A stretch of DNA of 64,000 nt from Lentinula raphanica (GCA_027919835.1 JANVFP010000003.1:1302001-1366000); one strand, 5' to 3'. Counted from the first letter of the stretch, positions 46,827 to 59,277 are shown. Translations and numbers: made by a program. The notes: generated from the sequence alone by a model not told the origin.

Positions 46827-49647
46827 TTAATCTTCGTCCTCCTTACCATCACGGTCATCACTCTCCCTACCGTCATCCTCGTATCCTTGACCTTCACGTA
46901 TCTTCCTAACAATACCCGCCCAACGATGAATATGATGCGGATGAGGCATCGTCATCCTTGATTCCTCTCCCTCGCCACGGGTCACCATATCTGCATTGAG
47001 TTCATCGATCCACTCTCGTATCCAACGACAGAATTTCGCGTATTCCCCCATTGGATCGACCTCGCTCCCCAGAGGGTCGACACTTGCCTTTGCCTTCCAT
47101 GATTCGTATTCCCTCGTATACGCATCATCATCATCATCTTCTCCGTTCGCTTTCTTTTCATATCCCCTCACACTTAACTCAATCAACGATTCCCCACCCA
47201 CAGCCTCTCTCCAGAACACCACCGCGGCACAGAGGGTATCCCTCGTGGGCACGAGCCGGAGTGCGCGCATGTAAGAAAGGCTGATGGGTATTTCGGATAC
47301 TCCAGGGATCATGGTTGAACTTGAACCAATGGGTCCTGGCGTCGGAGCGACCTTGTCAATAGAAGTGCATCCGCTGAATGGACCTGTCGAGGACGCAAGA
47401 TAATTAGGAGGAGGAGTGATGTACGTCGACGGAACAGTTGGCGGATACCCTTCGAAGGGATATCGCTGATGCCACCCGGCCTGTGCGAACTCCCATGGCT
47501 CAGGAGCGCTGAGTCCGAGCATGAGAATGTAATGGTGGAATGCGATAGACGTAAGCTCCGGAAGTTTTGGTGCAGTTGAATCCTTAGGGTAGCCAAACAC
47601 TTCATCCACCAAGACCATTCGCGAACTGCGCGAGGTTGTATTTGGACTACTTGTTTTTGAAGATGAAGTAGAGACTGTAAGAGGGATTCTGGACGGCTCT
47701 AACCCGAGCCCAAGCTTTCGTTTCAATGCCCCTTCGAGGACGTCAAACCATTTTGGTACCCCACCCAGATGACCCAGACCATCTCCATCTGGGTCAAGCA
47801 AACGAGCGAGCGCGGATTCGGGCAAGTTGGCGGGAGAAGAGATGGTGTGGAGGTCAATATCGAGACTGTCGCTCCGATTGAGAGTTTGGGCTTGTTCCCA
47901 GATAAGTCGGAGAAAGATCTCCCGCGCGAGAAGGAATGGATGTGTCGGGTAATTGGAACGAGGATTTGCACCGGTGTGGGCAGTGGATTGAGGTACGGAG
48001 GCCCGGGTTTGTGGAGGCAGTGACGAAAGACTGGGAGAAGGTAAGAATGAGAACGGTACATTCCACGGTCTGAAGGGAATGTATTCCAACGGCCGAAGAG
48101 AAGACTGCTTGGAATTTTGTTTTCCCGAAACGTTTGTCTTGGCCTTGTTGTCATCTAGAAAGTTTTGACAGGCCAGAAAGGATGATATCTGCATCAGAAA
48201 CAAGCAAGAATAACATGAAAGGGGGGTCCTCACCGTCATTATCAACCGTCTTCCAAAGTACCTCCATAATGTTTTCCATTAGCCGATTATGCCTACTCAT
48301 TGTATCCGAGCTTCGAGTTTTCTGTACCCCTCCGGATGGTATTTTTTCATCCTTGACTTTCGTACCGCTACCAAAGAGATCCCCGATGACCTTTCGTAAA
48401 CCGAACGCGCTAACGTCGTCCATCTTCGTACCCATTCTCACTGCCTGAAGCATGAGGCACACCGTTCGCGCATCCCAAGTGACACCATACAAGGGATAAA
48501 GTGCAGGTAAGATTCGGAGTAGGAGGTCCGGGCGGGCAGAACGAGTCGGGGCTGTCAATCGCACCGGCCATGCAGCCCGGACGGAATCCTCACTTGGCTT
48601 CTTTATCCTCTTCTCAGTCGTTCTGTTCGAGGTGGACGGCTTCAGAGGTAATGGAAAATTGGTACTGGGAACGGGTAACGCATGTTTCTTGCTTGGCCAC
48701 CGAAGAAGCGTCAGGAGAAAGTCGTTCATCTGGATAGAATTTAACTGGACGTGTCTGACATCTACGTGATGGGCGACCTGCGTTGAACTGGGAAGAACAT
48801 TTAGAGCAGAATATGCCTCGAGGACGGTGATAGCCTCGTGAACTCTGCCCAGACGAGCTAAGACGACGAGACAAGTGGAAAGGGCACGTCCATCGAGAGA
48901 CATATGGACCGAGTCCCGGGAGTATTTGAGGTGGGAGGATGTACGAGGTAGGTGGTTGAAACGTGATGATCCATATGTAGGGGCTTGAGGGAATGGGTAT
49001 ATCAATTTTCGAGCCCATGACAAAGCGACAGGATAATGCCGGCGAAGGAGTAGTCCATGGATGAGTGTAGTATAGTGGGAGAGGGTTAAACGAACTTGGT
49101 GAGTTAGAATGGGATAATTATCGTCCAAAGCGAGAGGAGCTGTAACATTAGAGTTTGGACCAGCGGTAGTACTCGATTGAGTGGGGTCCATCTTAGTTGG
49201 AGACCAAGGTCGATAGCTTGCTTTCCCTCGTTGGAAGAAATATACAAGCATCTTGCTTGTGATCCGTTTGACATCTTTCGAGGCTAGAGTGAGTGCACGA
49301 GTCCATAGATCTTGCGGAGAAGGCGGAACTGGCTCTTTCAAGTCAGAGAATCTTGAGGTCTGCTTGGTGGTCCTTGCACGAGTCGGACCATGGCGCGATG
49401 ACGGGTATACTGACGCAAACGGAGGAACACCTCCTGATTCTGGTCCAGCAAGAACACCGATGACAGAAGAGACCAAGGGACGCGGGACAGAGGTATAGGC
49501 AGCTGTACGAGTAGAGACTGGATGAGTAAGTGGGTCTTTGGAACTTTGCGGTGAGGTTTTCTCGTTTTTCAACTTGGTTGCATTACTGAGCGTGGACCGG
49601 AATCTGATGAAAATTTTGATGGCTGAATGGAAGTCGTGTGTTCGCAT
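46827..49647 (-). CDS. PPR/TPR-like protein, probably mitochondrial
   Basis: Two exons (48234-49647, 46827-48154) joined across a 79-nt intron (GTGAGG...TTTCTAG) give 913 aa from the ATG at 49647. An acceptor-like CTCACAG just upstream suggests a further 5' exon. Helical-pair repeats of PPR character are visible: S-A-I-K-I-F-I-R-F, L-S-H-Y-T-T-L-I-H-G-L-L-L-R-R-H-Y, A-L-S-T-C-L-V-V-L-A-R-L-G-R-V-H-E-A, and D-L-L-L-R-I-L-P-A-L-Y. Family knowledge: fungal PPR proteins act on organellar RNA. A targeting peptide cannot be confirmed because the true N-terminus is uncertain. The C-terminus is an Asp/Glu-rich tail. The second half has no recognised domain. Confidence 0.65.
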
Positions 49648-50356
49648 AACATCTGTGAGCACTATGAGCAAGAAAGAGATACAAGGAAGTGGCTAGAGAG
49701 CATACCCTTTCAGCCAACAGTATGAGCGTAGAGAATAAAAGAGTTGAAGGCTAAGGGAAGAAATAAGCGCCGGCGTTGCAACGATCAATGAGGTGATGAG
49801 TAAAAATTTTTATGTCATCCCGAACATGATTGGCTGAGGCTTACGTCAAATACAGCAGTCGCCCAAAAGAGAAAGCCTCAAGGCTCGCGGGACATCAGTC
49901 TGCCAAAAATGATCTTGAGCCAGATTTCACGTATCGACTTTCCAGACAACAGAAAATTAGATGGACATTCTCTGGGTAATTCTCTCCCTCCCTCCCTTGT
50001 TTTCCAACTTGAGAAAAAAAACTTGAAAAAAAAAACTGAAATCTCCACAGACATAGCCGAATTCTTCTTCTCTGACTTTCGTGGAACTCCTTGTTTTTCT
50101 CAACATGACAACCCACTTCACGATGATTCCTAGCACCCACAAACTCGTAAGCAACATCCTTCCAAATCTGAACAATCAACAAACGCTTGACAATTACTTA
50201 CATAGCTCGATAGCTCAATAAAGGACGTGGGAAGTTTCCAGTTTTCGCCTTGAACTGAACATCCACCACGCGCCACTGTTTTCCAAGTTAAACGTTTGGT
50301 ATGGCCTCGATGCTCCCCGCTGTCGGCATGCTGACCCGTAATGAGCAGCTTGAGAT
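49648..50356. other. divergent intergenic region
   Basis: About 700 nt between the PPR-like gene and the phosphopantetheinyl-transferase-like gene. It includes two poly-A runs near 50015-50037. A short 5' exon of the PPR-like gene may lie near 49690-49750. Confidence 0.4.
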
Positions 50357-51579
50357 ATGGAGAATACACAATCACAACCACCACCACCACCACAACCTGC
50401 TCCTCCACATCCTCAGCCGCCTCATGCACTGCCGGCCATCAACGGTCCTTACCATGATTGTCCGATACTCGTATGGATGTTATCATTAAATCGGGAGGCA
50501 ACGAAAGAGGTGCAAAGCACGCCTTGTTATACTGAAGTTGAGCTGATCACCCGAATGTGTCTACTTCAAAGGAATACGAAGCATGTTATAATGTCGTCAA
50601 AGAATGTGTGTCCGCAGAAACACCATACGATCCTACGAGTGCCGACTCCTTCCGTGCGTAAGACTGTCTACACGGTGTTCCTATCCTCATCCAAAGACAT
50701 GACCAGGTCGGATTATCACTCAAATGCTACCCTTACTAATGATGCGGCATCGGCGTATACCCCGCGCAAAATGGACAGACTACAAAACTCCCTCTGGAAA
50801 ACACTGGATCGAACAGGTATGTTGGACAAAACCCATCGCTCAAACTTCGCCTGACGAAACGAGGGTGCCTCATTCAGTCCCCGGAGGAAATGTCACCTGA
50901 AAAGTTCTTACACTCAATGATTGGCTATCATTTGACCTACTCCGATTCTTTGTGTGGCATGGCAATGACCCAAGGCACTCAGCGTAAAGTTATCAACATT
51001 GGTATCGGTGTTAGGCGGATAGAAGTCGAACCTCGAGGGATAACAGCTCGTGCGTATGTCGAAAGTATGGCACATAAGGTCTGTCAGTTCATGCGATAAC
51101 AGCTCAACACCGCAATCTATCTCACTCGTTCATTGATACAGCTTACACCCAAGGAAACAGCTCTCATAACGAAAGAAGGTCTAGACGATGATGTAGTTCT
51201 GCGGCGAGTAAGCATCGTATTATGCCTCAAAGAGGCATACAATCATGCTGTTGGTCAACCTGTCGGCTTTGACTACTCCCGACTGGAATTTATCGTCGAG
51301 GGTTCTCATCCTTCCCACAAGACAGATGAATCACCCTATGCCATGGGCGATGGCATCCCTTTGCAAGGATGGGAGTTTCGTTTGTTCAAAGCCCAGTTGG
51401 GCGTGGCTCGACAGGATCAGATTTCTCAGGAGAGCTATCAATGTGTCTGTGCGTTCTTCAGAGGGTCGAGAGGAGAGAGTAGATTTGTATGGTATAACTC
51501 TGAGAAGGAGCTGGAGAGTTGGGTGCAATTTATCAATATTGACCAAATGATTAAGGTCATCCCGAAGCTGATGGCTTAG
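50357..51579 (+). CDS. 4'-phosphopantetheinyl-transferase-like protein
   Basis: Five exons (50357-50509, 50572-50657, 50707-50816, 50864-51078, 51142-51579) give 333 aa. The N-terminus is a Pro/Gln run. The second half looks like the PPTase fold: V-I-N-I-G-I-G-V-R-R-I-E-V, then L-T-P-K-E-T-A-L-I, C-L-K-E-A-Y-x-x-A-V-G-x-x-x-G-F-D-Y-S-R-L-E-F, G-W-E-F-R-L-F-K-A and W-V-Q-F-I-N-I-D-Q-M. Such enzymes attach the pantetheine arm to carrier proteins of fatty-acid, polyketide and lysine synthesis. The K-E-A motif is kept, but the magnesium-binding Asp expected after G-I-G-x reads Arg. The protein may therefore be catalytically altered, or the family call may be wrong. Convergent with ECO1, 160 nt apart. 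Confidence 0.6.
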
Positions 51580-51739
51580 GTGTTGAGGATTAGAGTGTTA
51601 GGTTTGTGTGTAACGGGCTCTATCAAGGCATTGATTGTCTGTATCATTGATATGTACATACTGTAGATAAGTAATCGATTGCTAATGTCAAAGCGAAGAA
51701 GAAATCCAGCAGCATAAGATACGAAAACCATTCAAGAAA

Positions 51740-52783
51740 TCAACAGTCGTCCTCGTCATATATTCGTATTCCCCCATGTCCCCATTGTCTCATCAAAGCA
51801 ATACCATCCCCTGTAGTTTGGGAAAAAGCAATCTGACCCTCCGCTGGATCCAGAACGCACCCATGTACGAACGTCCGAGCGGCAGCAGCCAACAAACTGC
51901 TAGCTATCCCCTGTCTACGTTGTGCCGAGGTCACAAATATTCGAGAGACGCCGAGGGCGGTTGGAAGAAGTTCGGGATAGCAGAAAAGACCACTGCTATC
52001 GTCCACGTTCACAAGTGGCCGAGAGGAAGCCGCATCCGAGTCGCTCTCGGGATCAGAAGAATGTGGAGAGGCTGCTACTGCCATGGCCTTTTCTATTCGT
52101 TGGGCGATGATGCAGCCTACGATCTTTTCTTTGTTGGGTGTGATTCCGGGTAGGAGGAAGAGATAGGCTTTCGAAGCACGTAGAGCTTTCGATGAGAGTG
52201 TAGAGGCCGAAAGTGTGATGTTGATCGTGTCCAGTAGTGCAGATAGCTAGAATGACAATGTACATCAGCCACGATCCGCTTTGCGTTCTGGATGAGAATT
52301 GATACTGGCACTTACCTTGGTACCAATTTTACCTGTGGCCGTCGCATCCACACAAACGATCCTTCCCTTCTTTCCATCTTTCAGTTTCACTCTTCCCGGA
52401 ATCTCTCTGACACCTGCAGAATCCTTCTCTCTCTCTTCTTCCTTTCCCCATTCCATGCCTCGTTGAACTCTAGCACAATGAGCTCGATGCAGAGCTTCGT
52501 CGTCCTCGGCTCCTTTCGTATATGTCAATTTGCAGACTTTGCATGTCCGTACGATTGATTGATCGATACAGAAGTGAAGTTGCTTCAGATTCTTTTGTTG
52601 AAGCTTGGGTTTTGATACTTTTAGGCGTTTAGCACTGGGCGCGATTTGAGAGTGGATTTCGTTGAAAGGTTGCTTTCTCTTGAGTGGAAGCACCGTAGAG
52701 TTAGCGAGCAAAAATGTGCTAGAGGATTCTGCCTTGAGTAAATTTGAGCGAGATGCGTAAGTCCGCTTCACTTTCGAAGACAT
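51740..52783 (-). CDS. ECO1: Cohesin acetyltransferase ECO1/CTF7
   Basis: Two exons (52316-52783, 51740-52246) give 324 aa. This nuclear enzyme acetylates cohesin Smc3 during S phase to establish sister-chromatid cohesion. Seen: a basic N-terminus; the ECO1 zinc finger with Cys81/Cys84 (T-C-K-V-C-K-L-T-Y) and His99/His102; the GNAT-type acetyltransferase with S-R-I-F-V-T-S-A-Q-R-R-Q-G-I-A (acetyl-CoA loop R-R-x-G-I-A); and the C-terminal I-A-F-S-Q-T-T-G-D-G-I-A-L family motif. A Ser/Asp-rich insert of about 35 residues interrupts the acetyltransferase domain before L-F-C-Y-P-E. Length is usual for fungal Eco1. Confidence 0.93.
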
Positions 52784-55380
52784 GATGGTTGAACGTTACG
52801 TTGAAGCGCGTCGACGCGTTAGTATATTGAATTACATCATCTTCACGTGACGCAGAAGGTTTTGGCGCGCGTCAGACTTTCAAATTTCAACTTTAACTTG
52901 AACCCTCTCTTGAACTCCCTCAACCAACCGTGGTCCGCGATGGTCAATTCGGTAGACACGGACAGCTTCCTCAACTTCCAAAACAGAACAAGGGACTAAC
53001 ATAAAGCTGTTATCTCGCTCTGTGGACTAGTGCTAATACAGTGTGTTGTGCCAAACTCTGATTTAACTACTTCGAGTGCTCATTCGAATTCAATTGCCAG
53101 GGGTGTCGAAGGTGAGATGACCCAGCAGGTATGCCGCTACCCAAAAGCTGTTGGTGGCTTGACTGCGCTCTACTGCGCTCCACTGCTTTGAACTCTCATC
53201 ATGCGCATCCGTTCACATGGAGGTTTTGTATGGGCAAACGACACTGGCAATTCACCCTGAGCCCCGGCGCCCTGTCGTCAATGACTCTTTGATGAATCAG
53301 GAGAATAGTCTAATGTGGGGACTGCCGAAGCACTTTGCATCCAGAAGGCAATAGGGCGAAAGGAGTCTTCTTGGGAGGCCAATCCTATTGCAATGAGAAT
53401 CGAACGAATCTTACACCTTGAGGTATCTTCAACAATCAAGCCAGAAAGGTCAATGCTAACAGCCTTTATCAGAGCACCTTAGTGCCACTCCAAGGAGAGT
53501 CCACGAGTAAGAGTTGGTGGTCCTATAGGTCAATCATCAAAGCATCGTCCGAGTCGCATGGTAACTTATACGGCACGCGGGATGTTGAAGCCAACTCCAC
53601 ACCCTCACCTATCATTACCTACACCTAGCCGAGTGTCACAATGGGCTCAGTTACAGTACCGACGACATGGGCAAGGCCTGGAAGTAGCCCTGAAACAATT
53701 TCCTGCAGCAACATCGACTAGAAAGAGTAATCTGAGATGTATCGAAGATCGCATCAGTTTGCAGCAGGTAATATAGGTTACACCCGTACCACTGAAGAAT
53801 CAAAGATATGAGTCGTGCTGGTCATCCGAGGACGAAGCCACCATCTCATGCAAAATATCCACGGCCATTTGGGCTTTGTCGGGGAGGTAATGCGAACAGC
53901 AATGGTTCCCGAGTATGAACCAGATGTTTCAAGCTGTCGAAAGATAGACATCTAATTTCTGGTATAAAATTTATCGGTCAATCCTGCAGGGAAAGCGTGT
54001 ATAGGAACATATGGAGGATGGTGAGGCCCGTTGTTCAAGACTGAAGTCGTAACACATGAGGTCATAATATTCGATCAATGTCGCGACATAGGACACTATA
54101 ATAAACTGTCTGCGTCGCTTTGGTGGTCCAGTGAGTACAGATTTTTTGGCCTGCTGTTTCCGACAAACTCATGATTTCCGACGAAGGAATGATTTCTGAG
54201 AGAGTCATTGTCATGATATTTGACAAAGTCATGATCTGCTACTGATCTAGGCCTTATCATGTCAGGATTGTTTGAAGCTCTCTCTCTTACGTCCGGCGAC
54301 GCGGAAAGTGCAGATTCAGAATATGATTTGGTACAACCGCGTTTCTTCCGATACATCCGGACGCCTCTGCATCCGAACACGCACGGTGCGGCATATTCGT
54401 TTTATACCTCGCCATCTTTCCAAAAAGTATAGAGTACAAGATGCAGCCCATTTCCTGTCATGGCCTCGAACCACCGTGATGAGTAAGTATGGTGTTTTCC
54501 AAGGCTTGCACCATCGAGATGTACCGCGAGCTATACCGAGCCAATCCGTTGGCAAAAGCACTAAAAATATTTGAACGCTATAAATCTTGTATTCGTGTCC
54601 CGCGATATACCATAGCCGTCATGCTTTTGTCACGGAGAATGATTAAGTTATGCCAAAAGCTAGCCAATATCCACTGCTATTGGCCAAGCTGGTTCTCCCG
54701 TGACTGGGAACTCTCCAGAGCTCAATCCCTTCGGATAACACCTTTTCTTCCAATGACTCAAAAGCTCGCTCCGCGCTGTGAACCTGCCTCAAAGGCTTTC
54801 TTATCTTATGACTGTCAGAAAAGCAGCCTATGGTGCTGTTTCCCAACAACATCTTGGTGAATATGTTCATTGTGGCTCATGTTTGTGCTTGTGTTCATTG
54901 TTCATGTTGATGTTCACGTTCGTGTTCATGTTCAAGCCCATGTTCATGTTCCTATGCGTGCATCAATCTAGCAGGCTGTTCAATTGTGGGCAAACGGCAA
55001 AATATCAACTGTTCAAATGAGGACCTATAGTCCAAGGAAATTCCTTCTAAGATCGGCATTCATCTAGTAACTAGAACAGATCATCTTGCCCCGAAGCAAG
55101 ATAGAAGAATGTGCCAACCTACATAGTCAGATCACCGAAGGAGGGGACAAAAGTGGGCCGTGTCCAGTGGCATTCGAAATTGATGAACCGTATGAACCCA
55201 ATGAACTTCTATGCTGTCTTCATCAGATCTCTCTGTTTCTTTTACAGGATACCTCGCAATGAATAATTCTCTATTTGCCTTTACAGCCCCTCTGGCATAT
55301 TTAAAGATTTACTACACAGGTACGTGGTCATCCAGAGAACTAGCAATCTCTATTCCAAACTTCATCCCCCCCTCAGCCCC
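52784..55380. other. 2.6-kb region without a supported gene
   Basis: The longest gene-poor stretch. Frames of up to 123 codons occur on both strands without motifs. A plus-strand frame starting at 54259 shares a weak S-G-D-A/Y-D resemblance with the start of the downstream zinc-finger genes and may be a relic. A GTTCAT-rich low-complexity patch lies at 54863-54955. No tRNA fold was found around the tRNA-like words near 52931. Confidence 0.4.
54863..54955 (+). repeat. GTTCAT-type low-complexity repeat
   Basis: Imperfect tandem hexamers related to GTTCAT/GTTCGT/GATGTTC fill about 90 nt in the gene-poor region. It is translatable as a Phe/Met-rich ladder but is not part of a supported gene. Confidence 0.7.
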
Positions 55381-56460
55381 ATGTCAGAAAACGTCAACTC
55401 TCAGTATACGCAGTCGTTAGGCTCTGCTGATATTGATTCTTCATCTGACCGCACACGCGCCACTAATTATAGTAGTCATGAAGGCAACATGTATGGTCGT
55501 TCCTTGGTATATGGCAATCAAAATACCTTCGATGCGTGAGCATTGGTTTTCGGTCTACTTATGTTGCTCAGTATCATGACCCTACATACAGTGGCGACAA
55601 CTACTATCAACCTCAGTCGCATACCATAGATGCTGAGACAATATCGATGGCAGCGAGGTAAAATTGAACAAGTGTTGTCTGAGATGCGATGATGTCTCAC
55701 TATACCTCTAGACAACCAGGACAGAGCTACTACATGCCACCATATACATCAAATATGATGCGTCCTCCATCCCTACCTATGGTCGATACAAACTTCTCTT
55801 ATATACCCAACACACAACCTCCTACAAGCTGGTCAAATTCTGCAAATACACCATTTAACCCCATGCCGACTTCCCCCTTTCCCTTCTACCCTGAGAATAA
55901 GGCTGCTGCCTTAGCCTATGATCAGAACCAGCTTGATCACGCTTCATATGCTTCTCCATACTCGTTGACTCCAGACGAGGCACATTTCATGATGGGGCCT
56001 CGGGTCGATGACACAGTTGCCATTGGCGGAGGACTCGTTGCAGATAGCCCTTACTCTCCAATGGGTCCGAATAATTTTCTGGATGACACAGTTGCCATTG
56101 ATGGGGGGTTCGTCACAGATAACCCTTCCTCAAGCTCGAGTCATTTGCCAGCATTCCCAATTAGGAAAACAGTGGGATCTCTCAAAGTCAAACAGCAGGC
56201 CAATAGCAAACGAAAAACAACAGCAACCTTCCGTTGTAAATATTGTGGATCTGATTTCACTGCGAAGCACAACCTGCAATGTAAGTATTCATCATCTGAT
56301 AGGAAGACTACTACTGAATTTTATGTTCCTTTCAGACCATGAGAATTCTCACGAGGGAAAGAAGCCCTATCCCTGTCCGTACTGTATTGACAAGGCTTTC
56401 ACTGTTCCGCGATCAAGAGACCGCCATGTGAAGACTTGCAAGGAGAAGCCTAAGACTTGA
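55381..56460 (+). CDS. C2H2/C2HC zinc-finger protein, copy A
   Basis: Four exons (55381-55535, 55592-55657, 55712-56280, 56336-56460) give 304 aa. The long N-terminal part is rich in Ser, Tyr, Pro and Asn, like an activation domain. At the C-terminus, after V-G-S-L-K-V-K-Q-Q-A-N-S-K-R-K, come two fingers: Cys249/Cys252/His265/His269 (C-K-Y-C-G-S-D-F) and Cys277/Cys280/His294/Cys298 (C-P-Y-C-I-D-K-A-F). They are joined by the linker N-S-H-E-G-K-K-P-Y. The last intron splits the first finger. Likely a nuclear DNA-binding regulator; target unknown. A 75-nt internal duplication (D-D-T-V-A-I-x-G-G) lies in the third exon. Copy B follows 1.8 kb downstream in the same orientation. Confidence 0.8.
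56007..56126 (+). repeat. internal coding duplication in zinc-finger copy A
   Basis: gatgacacagttgccattg starts at 56007 and again at 56082. The two 45-nt blocks encode D-D-T-V-A-I-x-G-G-x-V-x-D-x-P and are spaced 75 nt apart. Absent from copy B. Confidence 0.75.
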
Positions 56461-58251
56461 ATGATGATCCCTCCCGCCCGTCACTGATACTATAAGAGAT
56501 TGCATGGATGATATACGAACTGCATTGCGAGTCTCTGTAATCGTTAGGACTATGTCGCACGTAGTACAGACAGATTTAACTGGGTAGACTACTGGCCACC
56601 CTATGCAGCACAAGGCTGTAGTCAATGTAGTCAATACAGTGAAAATGCCGCACCACGATCTGCAAATATGAGGCATCATTGTGGTTTGGTCAATGAGCAT
56701 CGGAACCATATTGTATGTATGATATGTTGCTATATGTTGGCGTGATGTCGAAAAACAAGAAAAGATAGAATAAATTGTTCTTGGCAAGTACACAACTTGG
56801 AAAAACAAGAAAAAACAGAGGGTAAGTATTGACATATGTCCGCTCACAACGTCTGTGCCCTATATCCATATATATCAAGGGATCTCATGGCTGCAAGGCG
56901 GAGGGAAGGCATTCCACAATGAAACACAGCTCTTTCAAGGGGGGTCTCAGTGGGAATTTCTTGAAAGAGGACAGATTGAAAGAGGTTTGTAGAGGTCTAC
57001 TGCTTTCATTGCCGCTCTGTTCTATCTCCTCTACAACTCCAAGTTACCGGGCTCAAGAATGAACCCATAGAGTCTGATTCAGTCCTGTATCGAAACAAAT
57101 GGGCTTCAATGATCGATAACTTACCCTGGGTTGTAAGCAGTGGTTCCAGAGCCATCCTGTCAAACAGTACTATGTGCAATATTTGCTCTCTGTTGGACAG
57201 CATACTTCTAAACTGTAAAAGTGAGAATTAATTTATCAAAACCGCCATACGATTCACAAAATTTTGAAACTTTGTTGTAACTGTTAAGTCGAATCTGACT
57301 CAGAACTTTATCTCAATCATGAAATGAAGAAAACACCGTTGGGCTACTGGACTGATTGAGAACATATCTTGTTGGGGCAGGGATGGCCTCGAGAATTGTG
57401 TCTTTTGAGCTTTCAGACTACATCTTTGCAAATGTACATACCGGGCCCCTTCCTTGCCATACTTACTCTTTAGTAATACTAACAGACATGCGCGCAGGAT
57501 TTCCATGGTATAGACTTGGCATATCAAGCTATATTGGGTACTCATACCTCGTTGCTATCAACTTGAGGTATCAGAATCATTCTTGAAGTTTGGGACTCAC
57601 TACTGGGTACTAGGAGACATGATAGCAGTGATTGCTAAAATGGAGTCAACAGAAACAACGGAAGTTTGAAACTGAACCCTGACAGCAACCTGAGAATGCA
57701 AGGAGACAGAAGGAGACGTATACTTTTCAGCGGCACTTAGTGCCAGATTAACGTTATGTGTAACACACAATAAGTACCTGACATACATATTGAAAAGTAG
57801 TTTTCTTAGTTCTATCATTCCCGCTTGATACTGTTTGCGAGTCAGTATTTTGAACCATGAATGAATGTGTATGCAATAGTACATTGTAGTAACATACTTG
57901 AAGAAGGCGGAACAAGCACCGGCGGCATTGATGAATAGGGGTTACTTTTGATTTCGGTTACTGACTTTCGGACACTTTGAGTGAAATGTAAGCATATGCC
58001 ACACAGACTAGTAGCTTACATTTCACTCAATCTTGAATCTTGATCTCTATCTCACCAAACGCGTTGGAATATACTTTCATGCAACGGCCTTGCCTGGTCT
58101 TCGAAACCGTTGATGATGGCTAGTAGCAGATTGGCTATCACTGACTACTTTTAGTTCAGCTTTACAGCTTATAGTGTTTTAAAAGCCCCCCTCTGCAAGC
58201 TGCGATTGAACAGAGAACCCGTACTGATCTCTATACACTTTCACCTCCGAC
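56461..58251. other. spacer between the zinc-finger paralogues
   Basis: About 1.8 kb, A/T-rich, with no supported gene. Frames of up to 144 codons on the minus strand at 56413-56847 overlap the end of copy A and have no features. A perfect 17-nt inverted repeat is listed separately. Confidence 0.4.
57977..58030. repeat. 17-nt perfect inverted repeat with 20-nt loop
   Basis: Arm ttgagtgaaatgtaagc at 57977-57993 is exactly reverse-complemented at 58014-58030. It lies about 220 nt upstream of zinc-finger copy B and could form a hairpin or be a binding site. Confidence 0.85.
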
Positions 58252-59277
58252 ATGTCAAAGACCTTCCAATTTTCCTATGCACACTGGTCACAGTCACAAG
58301 CTCTATTGCCGTTCTCATCTACTACTAGCACGCGTGCCTCTGGTCCCGGCGACGCAAAATACATTGACTATGATAGTCCTTTGTACCACAATCGAAATGG
58401 CTTCAGTGCGTAAGCAGTGTTTTCCTGATCTACTTGTATAACTCTGTATCCTAACCATACTACCGATAGCCCCTATTGGCAAGAAATCCATTCGCACACA
58501 AGTTCAACAAGTGCCCAGGAGACACTAATTCAACCAAGGTCAGAGTAGACAGAGCGTCAACCTAGGGTCTCTGATCAATAATTCCCTTTAGTTGGAACCA
58601 TGATATACAACTCCCTCCAACAAATGCTATACCTTCTCCCCGACCTATGATTTTTATGAACTCTTCGTATTCACCCATCACAAAGCTTCTAACGAGTGAG
58701 TCAAATCGTGCGGACACACCATTGAGCCCCATGGTGACTTTTTCCTCTCCACGACAGCAGCCTCAGGCTATGATCCCAGTAGAGACGGTCAAACCTCATC
58801 CGAATCGAACGAGATAATCCCTTCTTCATCTCCACTGACATCAGGGGAGGTGAATTTCACAAGGTGGGCACCTCAAGTGAAGTTGGAGCCTCAAGTCAAT
58901 GACATTGGTACAATCACTATCAATGAAGAGCCCATCACAGATGATCCTTCCTCTCCAGCGAGCTCGGGACTGTCATCACTGATGAAGCAAAAAGTAGGAT
59001 CTTTGAAGCTGAAGCAGCAGGCTAATAGTAAGCGAAAAATCTCAGCCAGCTTCCATTGCAAATATTGTGAATCTGATTTCACTGCCAAGCATAACCTGAA
59101 ATGTCAGTACCACTCATCAGGCTGGTTCAGAAATCACTGACTGGCATGTCTTCAGACCACGAGAATTCCCATGAGGGGAAGAAACCCTATGCGTGTCCAT
59201 ATTGCATCCGTCGTTTCACTGGTGCACGAGCAAAAAACCGGCATGTGAAGATATGCAAAGAGAAAGTGATATTATAG
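58252..59277 (+). CDS. C2H2/C2HC zinc-finger protein, copy B
   Basis: Five exons (58252-58409, 58470-58538, 58592-58695, 58758-59102, 59156-59277) give 265 aa. The C-terminal half is collinear with copy A: V-G-S-L-K-L-K-Q-Q-A-N-S-K-R-K, finger 1 Cys211/Cys214/His227/His231, linker N-S-H-E-G-K-K-P-Y, finger 2 Cys239/Cys242/His255/Cys259. Without splicing at 58696-58757 the frame would run into a stop near 58819. The GTGAGT...CGACAG borders of that 62-nt segment restore an open frame. In copy A the matching DNA is coding. If the intron is not used, copy B is a frameshifted pseudogene. Probable nuclear regulator of the same family as copy A. Confidence 0.72.

Noticed and set aside
52931..52990. 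tRNA-like words (ggtccgcgatggtcaattcggtagac)
   Set aside because: No T-arm and no acceptor-stem pairing found.
54096..54380. 94-codon minus-strand frame with N-H-x-F-V-G-N repeats
   Set aside because: Short imperfect repeats only; no start context, homology or splicing support. Possibly a relic.
54259..54433. Possible third zinc-finger paralogue start (S-G-D-A...Y-D-L-V)
   Set aside because: Resemblance to copy B is limited to a few residues, and no finger follows.
56413..56847. 144-codon minus-strand frame over the 3' end of zinc-finger copy A
   Set aside because: Overlaps a supported gene on the other strand and has no features.
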